Below are positions 17,016 through 25,789 of a stretch of 64,000 nucleotides of DNA, in pieces. Where the stretch lies: contig NZ_JAMBOB010000008.1 in NCBI RefSeq assembly GCF_023715415.1, forward strand, positions 215,941 to 279,940, read 5' to 3'. Position 1 is the first letter of the stretch. Every line of letters starts with the position of its first letter. The notes under the pieces were generated by a model that did not search any database, had not been told where the DNA came from, and saw only the letters and a list, made by a program, of their open reading frames with translations. Both the position numbers and the translations under genes were made by a program. The stretch comes from Neobacillus niacini. Lineage in GTDB: Bacteria; Bacillota; Bacilli; Bacillales; Cytobacillaceae.

Positions 17016-18458
17016 ATGGGGAAAAATATGCTTCCGATGTTTTTGTATTTTGGTGTAGTTCCACTTCTTATTTCATTCATCACCTTAACGATTACAACAA
17101 ACAACTTTTTGATTACGACGATTCTTCCGCTCATCATTGGCGGTTGTATTGCTGGGTGGATTGCTGCTAGAAAACTGATTAAATCGGATGATCAACGGGG
17201 ACTGACGCTTATGTTCATCCTTCCGCTTGCGTATACTGCTGTAATTTGGGCCGTTTTTATGCTGATTAGCGGCGGGTTTTACGGGGCAGATTCATGGTTA
17301 GTTTATAGTATTTTACATATAGCGATGGCGCCAATCTTCTTTATAACAATGCTAATGGGTGAGGGAAGATTGTTTCTATGGGCACCATTATCCTATGAAG
17401 TAGCATTTGTAGTTGCTGTTTTCTTATCGCTCCTCATGAAAAGGGTCCGACCTACTTTTAAAAAGAAGCAAGTGGTGACAATTTTAACTGTATTCATCTT
17501 GGCAATAGGTACGGGAGCAGCTGTACAGTGGCAGCGGAGTAAAACGGTCCTGCCATCCTATGGCTTTGAGTATGGCGGAGGTTATTCCTCTACCGATTTA
17601 ACACCCTATGACGTAACAAATCCAGGGAATATCCTCCCTAGACTAGAGTCTCCTTCTACCTTTACGATAAAGAATCCTGGCGAAATGCCTATAGTAGACG
17701 GTGCGGAAGCAGCATACCCTGTCTATTCTGCATTTGCTAACGCAGTCTATGAAAACATCAGTAAAGTGGATAATGTAATGGACATCGTTAGCTTTACAAA
17801 TACCATTTACTCCTATGAGCGGCTATTGTCTGGTGAAGTGGACATTTACTTTGGTGCTGAACCATCGAAGGAACAGCAGGAAATGGCGAAAAGGCAGGGA
17901 AAGGAACTGGTCATGACGCCCATTGGCAAGGAGGCATTTGTCTTTTTTGTTAATCCGGATAATAAAGTAAATAGTTTAGACGTCTCCGAGATTCAGAGCA
18001 TTTATTCTGGGAAAATAAAGAACTGGTCTGAACTTGGAGGTAAGAACGAAAGAATAATAGCTTTTCAACGTCCGAAAAATTCAGGCAGTCAAACGCTGCT
18101 GGAAAAAATCATGGGTGACACGTCAATCATGGAGCCATTGAAAGAAGATGTTCCAGAAGGGATGGGCGGGATTATCGAGCAGGTTGCTGATTACCGGAAT
18201 TACGATAATTCAATTGGATTTTCATTCCGTTTTTTTGCAACCGGAATGAGAGACAATTCAAATATTAAACTACTTGCAATAGATGGTGTCGAACCAACTC
18301 CTGAGAATATTGCGAGTGGAAAATATCCTTTTACTGCTAACCTTTATGCGATATCCTTGAAAGACAACACCAAGACCACTATTGAACCCTTTCTGGAGTG
18401 GATGAAAGGGCCACAAGGCCAAGAGATTATCGAGAAAATTGGGTATATAAAAAATTGA
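17016..18458 (+). CDS. Membrane-embedded PstS-like substrate-binding protein
   Basis: A 480-residue protein of unusual architecture. Residues about 1-170 contain six predicted membrane segments separated by short loops; residues about 215-480 form a phosphate-ABC-type (PBP_like_2/PstS) binding domain with PIVDGAEAAYPVYSAF, LLSGEVDIYFGAEPS, NPDNKVNSLDVSEIQSIYSG, and a phosphate-loop-like NSGSQTLLEK. There is no lipobox, and no pstCAB genes follow. Binding of phosphate or another oxyanion outside a membrane domain suggests a sensor or an unrecognised transporter. A GAAGGGG site supports the start; the oxidoreductase gene begins 19 bases after the stop. Confidence 0.75.
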   Translation: MGKNMLPMFLYFGVVPLLISFITLTITTNNFLITTILPLIIGGCIAGWIAARKLIKSDDQRGLTLMFILPLAYTAVIWAVFMLISGGFYGADSWLVYSILHIAMAPIFFITMLMGEGRLFLWAPLSYEVAFVVAVFLSLLMKRVRPTFKKKQVVTILTVFILAIGTGAAVQWQRSKTVLPSYGFEYGGGYSSTDLTPYDVTNPGNILPRLESPSTFTIKNPGEMPIVDGAEAAYPVYSAFANAVYENISKVDNVMDIVSFTNTIYSYERLLSGEVDIYFGAEPSKEQQEMAKRQGKELVMTPIGKEAFVFFVNPDNKVNSLDVSEIQSIYSGKIKNWSELGGKNERIIAFQRPKNSGSQTLLEKIMGDTSIMEPLKEDVPEGMGGIIEQVADYRNYDNSIGFSFRFFATGMRDNSNIKLLAIDGVEPTPENIASGKYPFTANLYAISLKDNTKTTIEPFLEWMKGPQGQEIIEKIGYIKN

Positions 18459-18476
18459 ACGTTGGAGGAAGAGTAG

Positions 18477-19469
18477 ATGAAAAAGGTAAGATGGGGGATT
18501 TTAAGTACCGCAAAAATAGCACAAAAATCATTAATTCCAGCATTTGAACGGGCAAATAACGCTGTGGTTACAGGAATTGCTTCAGGCAGTGGAAAGGCTG
18601 AAGAGGTAGCAGCGCAATTTACTATAGCAAAGTCATACAGTAGTTATGAGGCGATGCTGCAAGATCCAGAGATAGATGCAGTTTATATCCCGCTGCCAAA
18701 CCATTTACATAAAAAGTGGACAATTGAAGCAGCCAAACATGGAAAGCATATTCTGTGTGAAAAACCAGCGTCCTTAACAGCTGAAGAAACAAAGGAAATG
18801 GTTGAGTTCTGCCGTAAAAGCGATGTTAAATTTATGGAAGCTTTTATGTATCAGTTTCACCCGCAGCATGAAAGAGTAAGGGAAATCATCAAAAGTGGTG
18901 AGATTGGTGAAGTTAAATTCATGAGGGCTAGCTTTTCCTTTTTCCTTGCCCAGCCAGAAGGCAATATCAAAATGGACCCAAATAAGGGAGGGGGAAGTCT
19001 CTATGATGTTGGCTGCTACGCAATTCATTCCATTTGCAATATTTTAGGTGCTGAGCCGGTAGAAGTCGATGTCAAAGCCAATGTGGATTCAGACTATCAA
19101 GTAGACACATCTGCCTTTGGTTATATGAAAATGGAAAATGGCGTTCATGCACATTTTGATTGCAGTTTTGACATGGTGTTTAGAGCAGAGTATGAGGTTA
19201 TTGGGACTGCGGGTCACATAAAGGTTCCTAGAGCATTCCGCCCTGATAATCATGGGGGAGAAGGACTTGTTATTGTTCAAAAAGGCGAAGAAACAAGAGA
19301 AGAAAAAATAGTGGCTGATATCTATAAAGAAGAAGTTGAGCATATCTCGCAGGTGATTTTGGAAAATGGAGAGCCTTCTTATTCAGGGGAAAATGCTATA
19401 CAAAATATGCGTGTCATTGAAGCTTGTTACCAATCTATTAAAACAGGAAAAATTATTAAGTTAAAATAA
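18477..19469 (+). CDS. Gfo/Idh/MocA family NAD(P)-dependent oxidoreductase
   Basis: A 330-residue dehydrogenase with an N-terminal Rossmann domain (VRWGILSTAKIAQKSLIPAF, then AVYIPLPNHLH) and the CEKPAS motif carrying the conserved active-site lysine near residue 98. The C-terminal domain has GGGSLYDVGCYAIH and the substrate-binding strands. Family members oxidise sugars, inositols or related polyols; the substrate is unknown. GGAGG precedes the ATG. It follows the PstS-like gene with only an 18-base gap but no functional link is obvious. Confidence 0.85.
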   Translation: MKKVRWGILSTAKIAQKSLIPAFERANNAVVTGIASGSGKAEEVAAQFTIAKSYSSYEAMLQDPEIDAVYIPLPNHLHKKWTIEAAKHGKHILCEKPASLTAEETKEMVEFCRKSDVKFMEAFMYQFHPQHERVREIIKSGEIGEVKFMRASFSFFLAQPEGNIKMDPNKGGGSLYDVGCYAIHSICNILGAEPVEVDVKANVDSDYQVDTSAFGYMKMENGVHAHFDCSFDMVFRAEYEVIGTAGHIKVPRAFRPDNHGGEGLVIVQKGEETREEKIVADIYKEEVEHISQVILENGEPSYSGENAIQNMRVIEACYQSIKTGKIIKLK

Positions 19470-19477
19470 TAAAAAAG

Positions 19478-19520
19478 CAGCATAATCCCTAATAATTATC
19501 AGGGGTTGTGCTGTTTTTTG
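19478..19520 (+). terminator. Rho-independent terminator after the oxidoreductase gene
   Basis: CAGCATAATCCCT pairs with AGGGGTTGTGCTG (13 bp, two G-T pairs) over a ten-base loop and is followed by TTTTTT. Confidence 0.9.
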
Positions 19521-19535
19521 TTAATTATTATTATA

Positions 19536-19556
19536 TTGTATTATTTTCCAATACAA
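19536..19556 (+). promoter_or_regulatory. Inverted repeat upstream of the ABC-mtnKA operon
   Basis: TTGTATT (19536-19542) and AATACAA (19550-19556) are perfect inverted half-sites with a seven-base spacer, about 90 bases before the first gene. Candidate operator only; no SAM (S-box) riboswitch is visible in this leader. Confidence 0.35.
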
Positions 19557-19643
19557 ACATAGTGTTTTACCACTTTAACGAGAAATAGTATTATATGGAG
19601 AGGCAGAATTTTCAGGCATATTAAAGAAAGGGGGGAACTGAGC

Positions 19644-21146
19644 ATGACAACACGATTGGAAATGAAAAGTATTTCAATAGAGTTTCCTGGTGTAAAAGCG
19701 TTAAACGATGTTTCTTTTTCGACAGAGACAGGAACAACTCATGCTCTCATTGGTGCCAACGGTGCTGGTAAGTCAACATTAATGAAGGTTCTCTCAGGAG
19801 CTTACAATCATTATACGGGTGATATTTATCTAGATGGGAAAAAGGTTAGTATTCGTTCGCCAAAGGATGCTCAAAATCTTGGTATTCAAATTGTTTACCA
19901 AGAAGTCGATACAGTGCTTATTCCATATTTAACGGTTGGAGAAAACATTATGCTTAATGAAACGGTTCATGATATGGGAAAAAAGCAATTTGTCAGCTGG
20001 AAGCATATCCACGAAAAAGCAACGAATATTTTAGATAGTATTCATGTAACTATCTCATCAAAGACTTTGGTAAGTGAATTAACGTTAGCTGAAAAACAAA
20101 TGGTGATTATCGCAAGATCCTTGGTCAAACAATGTAAATTTCTGATTTTGGATGAGCCGACTGCGCCGTTAAGCCATTCAGAAACGAGTGAATTGTTTCG
20201 GATTGTTAGGGATTTAAAAAACAGAAATGTCGGAATTATTTTTATTTCGCATCGTCTTCCAGAGCTATTTGAAATTTGTGATGAGATCACGGTCATGAAA
20301 AATGGTGAATTTGTCAGTAAGGAAAAGATTGCTGAAACATCACAAAATAGAGTCGTAGAGTATATGCTCGGGGAAAAGTTAGAGGAACAATTCCCTAAAT
20401 ATAAAGTGGATATAGGAAGTAATGTCCTTGAGGTTAAAGGACTTTATGATAATGGGATGATTAAGAACTTTAGTATGCACGTCAATGCAGGTGAAATTGT
20501 CGGAATTGCCGGACTTGTAGGTGCAGGCAAATCCGAGCTTTGTAAAGCGATATTTGGTGCTTCAAAAGTTACCGCAGGTGAAATAAAAATCAACGGGAAA
20601 AAGATACGAATAAAAGACCCGAATCAGGCAGTAAAACACGGTTTAGCTTTTGTACCAGAGGAAAGAAGAAAGGAAGGGATATTGGTACAGGAGACCGTAG
20701 CTACTAATCTCACTGCTGCCAGCCTAGGGAGGTTTTCTAAGTTTATGAGCTTCCTTGACTTCAAGAGTGAAAAGAAAGTTTCGAATCAGATGATTAACAA
20801 CCTAGGAATCAAGACACCATCAGAAGAAACAAGGGTTCAAAACCTTTCAGGCGGAAATCAACAAAAAGTAGCGATTGGAAAATGGCTGATTGCGGATGCG
20901 CAAGTGTACATATTTGATGAACCTACTAAGGGTGTAGATGTTGGGGCGAAGAAGGATATCTTTGAACTTATTTCTGAACTAGCAAAACGCGGCAAATCGA
21001 TTATTTATGCATCGTGTGAATTCTCGGAGATTTTAGGAATTACTGACCGTGTTTATGTTGTTTATGATGGACAAGTAGCCAAAGAGCTTGCGACAGATTC
21101 AACGAATGAAGAAGAATTATTATTTTATTCAACAGGGGGTAAATAG
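19644..21146 (+). CDS. Sugar ABC transporter ATP-binding protein (RbsA type, duplicated ATPase)
   Basis: A 500-residue tandem ATPase of the carbohydrate-uptake type 2 family. First domain: Walker A GANGAGKST near residue 40, Q-loop YQEVD, Walker [13 protein letters not shown]; its signature region is degenerate (SELTLAEKQMV). Second domain: degenerate Walker A GLVGAGKSE, intact signature [14 protein letters not shown] and YIFDEPTKGVDVG. It powers a simple-sugar importer with the following permease. Unlike ribose, xylose or ChvE operons, no substrate-binding protein gene lies nearby. The neighbours mtnK and mtnA suggest methylthioribose, 5-deoxyribose or a similar 5-modified ribose as cargo. 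Confidence 0.88.
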   Translation: MTTRLEMKSISIEFPGVKALNDVSFSTETGTTHALIGANGAGKSTLMKVLSGAYNHYTGDIYLDGKKVSIRSPKDAQNLGIQIVYQEVDTVLIPYLTVGENIMLNETVHDMGKKQFVSWKHIHEKATNILDSIHVTISSKTLVSELTLAEKQMVIIARSLVKQCKFLILDEPTAPLSHSETSELFRIVRDLKNRNVGIIFISHRLPELFEICDEITVMKNGEFVSKEKIAETSQNRVVEYMLGEKLEEQFPKYKVDIGSNVLEVKGLYDNGMIKNFSMHVNAGEIVGIAGLVGAGKSELCKAIFGASKVTAGEIKINGKKIRIKDPNQAVKHGLAFVPEERRKEGILVQETVATNLTAASLGRFSKFMSFLDFKSEKKVSNQMINNLGIKTPSEETRVQNLSGGNQQKVAIGKWLIADAQVYIFDEPTKGVDVGAKKDIFELISELAKRGKSIIYASCEFSEILGITDRVYVVYDGQVAKELATDSTNEEELLFYSTGGK

Positions 21147-21147
21147 A

Positions 21148-22152
21148 ATGAGCAATGCGAACCCAGAAGTTCAACAAAAAATGCCCTCAAAAAAGAGGTT
21201 TGAATTATTTGATTTTTTGTACAAATACGGTACGATTATTACAATCTTAGCGTTAATAGTGATTTTTTCAATTACAAGTCCAGCATTTATGGATGGAGCA
21301 AATATCGTTAACATTCTAAGGTCTATTTCAATTGTAACCATCATCGCAGTCGGGATTACCATCTCCTTATCAGTGGATGGATTTGATTTATCGGTTGGTT
21401 CAACAGTGTCGTTAACCAATGCCGTCGTGATTTCAATGTTTGTATGGTTTTCGCAAAACATCTTCGTGGCATTATTAGCAGCGATTGGTGCAGCACTTGT
21501 AGTGGGTGCATTTAATTCCTTTATGATTGTAAAGGTAAGAATCCCAGATATGCTAATGACGTTAGCAACGATGTTTATCATTCAAGGGATTGCTTTAACT
21601 TATACAAAGGGCGCTACCGTATCCCAAAACATGGTCATGCCGGATGGAACATTCTCTACAGGTACAATTCCAGAGGCTTTCTCAAAAATTGGACAAGTAC
21701 CGTGGATTATCATCATCATGATTGTCGTGGTTCTTATTGTCCACATTTTTCTAAAATTTACAAAACATGGACGATACATGTATGTGATCGGTGGAAACAA
21801 AGAGGCCGCTCGATTATCAGGTATTCCAGTAAACAAATATAAAGTAGCAGCGTATCTCATGTCTGCCACCTTTGCAGCCATCGGTGGTATTGTCCTTGCA
21901 TCGCGTGTCATGACAGCGGAAATTAACTCAGGTGCACCGTATTTAATGGACGCAGTTGCGGCTGCTTTTATTGGGTCATCCGTTTTAGGTGCAGGCAAAC
22001 CAAATGCCTTTGGTACCTTCGTCGGAGCTGTATTAATTGGAATTCTGCAAAATGGTCTAGTGATGATGTCTGTGCCGTATTACGCAATGGATATCGTCAA
22101 AGGAACCGTTCTAGCTCTCGCACTAGCATTAACCTATTATAAAAAGAAATAA
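21148..22152 (+). CDS. Sugar ABC transporter permease (RbsC type)
   Basis: A 334-residue inner-membrane permease with eight to ten predicted membrane segments and family blocks ISLSVDGFDLSVGSTVSLTN, FNSFMIVKVRIPDMLMTLATM and YVIGGNKEAARLSGIPV. ATG 21148 follows a CAGGGGG site located in the end of the ATPase gene, with just one base between stop and start, so translation is coupled. An upstream in-frame start at 21088 would give an implausible extension. Forms the channel with the upstream tandem ATPase. Confidence 0.87.
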   Translation: MSNANPEVQQKMPSKKRFELFDFLYKYGTIITILALIVIFSITSPAFMDGANIVNILRSISIVTIIAVGITISLSVDGFDLSVGSTVSLTNAVVISMFVWFSQNIFVALLAAIGAALVVGAFNSFMIVKVRIPDMLMTLATMFIIQGIALTYTKGATVSQNMVMPDGTFSTGTIPEAFSKIGQVPWIIIIMIVVVLIVHIFLKFTKHGRYMYVIGGNKEAARLSGIPVNKYKVAAYLMSATFAAIGGIVLASRVMTAEINSGAPYLMDAVAAAFIGSSVLGAGKPNAFGTFVGAVLIGILQNGLVMMSVPYYAMDIVKGTVLALALALTYYKKK

Positions 22153-22168
22153 TTTGGAGGGGTTCGTA

Positions 22169-23401
22169 ATGAAGGATTTCACAGTTGAATATTTCACCAT
22201 GACGGAAAGTGACGCAATTGAATATGCAAAAGCAATTAAACTTTTTCCAGAAGAAGCGGAATTAACTTGTAAAGAAATTGGTGATGGAAACTTAAACTAT
22301 GTTTTTAAAATAGAAGATGTAAAAAACAATCAGTCTATCATTATTAAGCAGGCGGGACCAGTGGCACGAATCTCTGACGAATTTAAGCTTTCACCTGATC
22401 GGAATCGGATTGAAAGCGAAATACTGGGACTACAGTACAAACTAGCACCTGGATTTGTACCAAAGGTCTACAATTATGACCCGATAATGAACTGCACGGT
22501 AATGGATGATTTATCAGATCACGAGATTATGAGAACAGCGTTGTTAAAACATAAGAAATTCCCGCTATTTGCTGACCATATTTCTACTTTTCTAGTAAAT
22601 ACGCTATTATTAACATCTGATATAGTAGTGGGACATAAAGAAAAGAAGGAATTAGTTAAGCAATTCATCAACCCAGAGCTTTGTGAAATAACGGAAGATT
22701 TGGTTTATACAGAGCCTTTTTACGATTGCCCTCGTAATGAAGTGTTTGAAGGTTCGAAGGAATTTGTAAAAGAAAACATCTGGAATGATAAAAAACTAGT
22801 ACTAGAAAGTGCAAAGTTAAAATTTGAGTTTTTGACAAATGCTCAGTCGTTACTTCATGGCGATCTTCACACAGGATCTATTTTTATAAAAGAAGATTCC
22901 ACTAAGGTAATTGACCCAGAATTCGCATTTTATGGACCAGCTGGCTATGATATCGGAAATGTGATTGCGAATCTCATTTTTGCCTATGCAAATGGCAAAT
23001 TTACGATTGAAGATGAAGAAACAAGAGAAGAGTATTTAAATTATCTTGTCACAACCATTAAAGATGTTGTAAATTTATTTACAGTTAAATTCAACAAAGC
23101 CTGGGACGAAAATGCTACAGAACGAGTGGCAGGCTATGAAGGATTTAAGGAATATTATTTAGATACTATTTTACGAGATACTGCAGCTGTAGCGGGACTT
23201 GAACTCCTACGAAGAATTATCGGGCTTGCAAAGGTGAAGGATTTAACTTCGATTGAGGACACTGAAGCTAGAGTGCTGGCAGAGACAATTTGTTTAACCG
23301 TTGGAAAAACATTTATCCTGAATCGGGAGTCAATTAAAACAGGTGCAGATTTTATTACTGTACTTCAATCTGCAGAACTTACAACTATGAAAGGGGTATA
23401 A
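22169..23401 (+). CDS. mtnK: S-methyl-5-thioribose kinase (or 5-deoxyribose kinase)
   Basis: Phosphorylates methylthioribose at C1 in the cytoplasm. The 410-residue protein has the choline/aminoglycoside-kinase-like fold: EIGDGNLNYVFK nucleotide loop, IIKQAGP lysine, VMDDLSDHEIMRT, the catalytic HGDLHTGS loop with Asp232, and VIDPEFAFYGPAGYDIG for Mg2+. ATG 22169 is used because GGAGGGG precedes it; a TTG further upstream overlaps that site. Close homologues (DrdK) act on 5-deoxyribose, and sequence reading alone does not separate the two activities. It lies between the permease gene and mtnA. Confidence 0.9.
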   Translation: MKDFTVEYFTMTESDAIEYAKAIKLFPEEAELTCKEIGDGNLNYVFKIEDVKNNQSIIIKQAGPVARISDEFKLSPDRNRIESEILGLQYKLAPGFVPKVYNYDPIMNCTVMDDLSDHEIMRTALLKHKKFPLFADHISTFLVNTLLLTSDIVVGHKEKKELVKQFINPELCEITEDLVYTEPFYDCPRNEVFEGSKEFVKENIWNDKKLVLESAKLKFEFLTNAQSLLHGDLHTGSIFIKEDSTKVIDPEFAFYGPAGYDIGNVIANLIFAYANGKFTIEDEETREEYLNYLVTTIKDVVNLFTVKFNKAWDENATERVAGYEGFKEYYLDTILRDTAAVAGLELLRRIIGLAKVKDLTSIEDTEARVLAETICLTVGKTFILNRESIKTGADFITVLQSAELTTMKGV

Positions 23402-23406
23402 GCGTA

Positions 23407-24471
23407 ATGCAAAACCCAGTTACTGTGATACAATCCGTACGACTAGATGATGAGAATGATACATTAGTATTATTAGATCAAACGGTGCTACCAAATGAAA
23501 CGAATTTCCTAGAATTAAAGGAAATGGAAGATATATGGGATGCGATTTATCAATTAAAGGTACGTGGGGCACCTGCAATCGGGATTGCTGCGGCATACGG
23601 TGCCTATTTAGGAACAAAGAAATCAACAGCAGAAACCTATGAAGCTCTTTTTGAAGATTTCAAGAAAGTAAAGGATTACCTGGCGGGTTCACGCCCAACC
23701 GCTGTAAATCTATTCTGGGCATTAAATCGGATGGAGGCTCGATTTAAGCAGGAAGCAGGGAAAAGTGTTGGTGAAGTGAAGGCAGCGCTGAAAGAGGAAT
23801 CGGAAAACATTCGTGCAGAGGACGAAAAAATCTGTGAAGCGATTGGTGAACATGCTCTATCCTTACTAGAGCCAGGCTGGGGAGTACTCACTCATTGTAA
23901 TGCTGGAACCATCGCAACGGCCAAATACGGTACGGCATTAGCTCCGATTTATTTAGGGCAGGAAAAAGGCTATGACTTCAAGGTTTATGCAGATGAAACG
24001 AGACCGTTGCTTCAAGGAGCACGACTGACTGCATGGGAGCTGCAGCAAGCTGGAGTCGATGTCACATTAATTTGTGATAATATGGCTTCCATCGTAATGA
24101 AGGAAGGAAAAATTCAGGCTGTGCTAGTCGGCTGTGACCGTGTTGCCGCAAATGGCGATGCAGCGAATAAAATTGGAACATCAGGTGTAGCGATTCTCGC
24201 AAAGCACTACAATATTCCATTCTATGTGTGCGCGCCGTTATCTACTGTTGATTTAGAATGTAAAACAGGGGATGATATTCACATTGAATTGCGTCCTGCT
24301 GAGGAAATTACTTCTAAATGGTATGAGCAATCGATGGCACCGGAGGGTGTGCAAACCTATAATCCTGCCTTTGATGTCACTGACCATTCATTAATTACGG
24401 GGATTGTTACGGAAAATGGGATTGCTTATGCGCCATATACAGAAAGCCTTCCGAAAATGTTTAGAAAATGA
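23407..24471 (+). CDS. mtnA: S-methyl-5-thioribose-1-phosphate isomerase
   Basis: Converts methylthioribose 1-phosphate (or 5-deoxyribose 1-phosphate) to the ribulose 1-phosphate form; related to eIF2B alpha subunits. The 354-residue length is typical. Motifs: VRGAPAIGIAAAYG substrate loop, the catalytic Cys164 in LTHCNAGTIAT, ADETRPLLQGARLTAWEL and the catalytic Asp244 in VGCDRVAANGDAANKIGT. It starts five bases after mtnK, preceded by AGGGGT. Downstream methionine-salvage genes (mtnB, mtnW, mtnX, mtnD) are absent from the window; the class II aldolase at 34127 could instead split the product. Confidence 0.93.
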   Translation: MQNPVTVIQSVRLDDENDTLVLLDQTVLPNETNFLELKEMEDIWDAIYQLKVRGAPAIGIAAAYGAYLGTKKSTAETYEALFEDFKKVKDYLAGSRPTAVNLFWALNRMEARFKQEAGKSVGEVKAALKEESENIRAEDEKICEAIGEHALSLLEPGWGVLTHCNAGTIATAKYGTALAPIYLGQEKGYDFKVYADETRPLLQGARLTAWELQQAGVDVTLICDNMASIVMKEGKIQAVLVGCDRVAANGDAANKIGTSGVAILAKHYNIPFYVCAPLSTVDLECKTGDDIHIELRPAEEITSKWYEQSMAPEGVQTYNPAFDVTDHSLITGIVTENGIAYAPYTESLPKMFRK

Positions 24472-24497
24472 AATCTTAAAATCTAAGTATCTAGTTA

Positions 24498-24536
24498 AGA
24501 GTAAACCCTGAATTTTTAAAGGGTTTACTCTTTTTC
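24498..24536 (+). terminator. Rho-independent terminator of the ABC-mtnKA operon
   Basis: AGAGTAAACCCT (24498-24509) pairs perfectly with AGGGTTTACTCT (24520-24531), followed by TTTT. Confidence 0.93.
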
Positions 24537-24821
24537 TGTTTTTATACACTGAAGCGGTCATCCCCACCTAAACATCTTCTTATAGTACAGAAAGTCCAAG
24601 GGAAAAAAATGAAAGATTGAGTCTTGAAGGAATGTTCTTTTCTTGATAAACTATTTTAGTAAACATAACCTAATTTTACTAGTTACGCAGGATGTTTTTA
24701 ACTAGGGAATTATAGTCAGCTGAAGAGTAGATACAATTTATGTTTTTGGTATATATTTGAAATTTCTAGAAGGTCATTGGGGCATAAGTTCTGCTTTTAA
24801 AAAAATTAATGGAGGAATAAG
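24537..24821 (+). other. Non-coding region upstream of the PfkB kinase gene
   Basis: No ORF is convincing here. It contains one arm of a 19-bp inverted repeat (24652-24670, TATTTTAGTAAACATAACC) whose partner lies at 27349-27367. The promoter of the kinase-phosphorylase pair must be in this stretch, but no strong sigma-A motif stands out by eye. Confidence 0.6.
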
Positions 24822-25778
24822 ATGTTTAAGCTAGACGATAAAGTGGAATTTCCGACAAGAACAAATGATATCCTCGCTATAGGAGAGCTGCTTATTGATA
24901 TGATATCTACAGAATATGATGCAAATCATGGAAGTAATACATACATGAGGTATTTTGGGGGCTCCCCCTCAAATATTGCCATGAATGTAAAAAGGTTAGG
25001 TATTCACTCTCTAATAGCATCAGCAGTTGGTAAAGATGGATTTGGAGAGTTTCTAATTAACCATTTACATAAGGCGAGTATTGATCCTAGCTATGTCCAA
25101 GAGGTAGAGTGCTCAACGAGTATGGTAGTAGTAAACAAAAGTAAAGAGTCACCGGTACCGATTTTTTACAGAGGGGCAGACTATCATTTGGACTTTACTA
25201 CAAAACTGGAAGAAGCTGTGCTCCAGTCCAAGCTTATTCACTTTTCCTGCTGGCCGATTTCGATGACTCCTTCTCGACAGACCATTGAAAAGGTAATCGA
25301 ATTGGCCAAAAGCAACAATATCCTTGTGTGTTTCGACCCTAATTATCATCCGATGATTTGGCAAAAGGGTGAAGATGGCGTTGATTATGTAAAATCCATC
25401 ATTCGTAAGGCTGACATCATCAAGCCTTCTGAAGATGATGCGGAAAGATTGTTCGGTAAAGATAGTCATGAGAATCAAATCGCAAAATTTCTAAAGCTAG
25501 GTGCCAAGTTAGTGATTATGACCCTTGGTAAAGATGGGGCAATCGTTTCCAATGGAAAGGAAACCATCAAGTGTCATACTTTGGCCACAGAGGTAGTGGA
25601 TACAACTGGTGCTGGAGATGCCTTCTGGTCGGGATTTTACACTGCAATCGTAAAAGGATATTCGATTAAACAAGCCCTAAAACTAGGATTTGCCGTAAGT
25701 GCATACAAGCTGAAATATACGGGAGCAGTGGTTGATTTGCCAAGGATTGAAGTAATAGAAGAAAAATACGGATTATAG
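24822..25778 (+). CDS. PfkB-family carbohydrate kinase (fructokinase-like)
   Basis: A 318-residue ribokinase-fold sugar kinase. It has the N-terminal GGSPSNIAMNVKRLG motif of the family, VCFDPNYHPMIW, and the C-terminal DTTGAGDAFWSGF motif with catalytic Asp266. GGAGG precedes the ATG, and sucrose phosphorylase begins 11 bases downstream. The most economical role is phosphorylating the fructose released by that enzyme. Sugar specificity is inferred from context. Confidence 0.87.
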   Translation: MFKLDDKVEFPTRTNDILAIGELLIDMISTEYDANHGSNTYMRYFGGSPSNIAMNVKRLGIHSLIASAVGKDGFGEFLINHLHKASIDPSYVQEVECSTSMVVVNKSKESPVPIFYRGADYHLDFTTKLEEAVLQSKLIHFSCWPISMTPSRQTIEKVIELAKSNNILVCFDPNYHPMIWQKGEDGVDYVKSIIRKADIIKPSEDDAERLFGKDSHENQIAKFLKLGAKLVIMTLGKDGAIVSNGKETIKCHTLATEVVDTTGAGDAFWSGFYTAIVKGYSIKQALKLGFAVSAYKLKYTGAVVDLPRIEVIEEKYGL

Positions 25779-25789
25779 GAGGTTTAAGA

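Noticed and set aside
19520..19643. SAM (S-box) riboswitch ahead of the ABC-mtnKA operon
   Set aside because: None of the expected stems, K-turn or terminator could be found; the leader is short and AT-rich.
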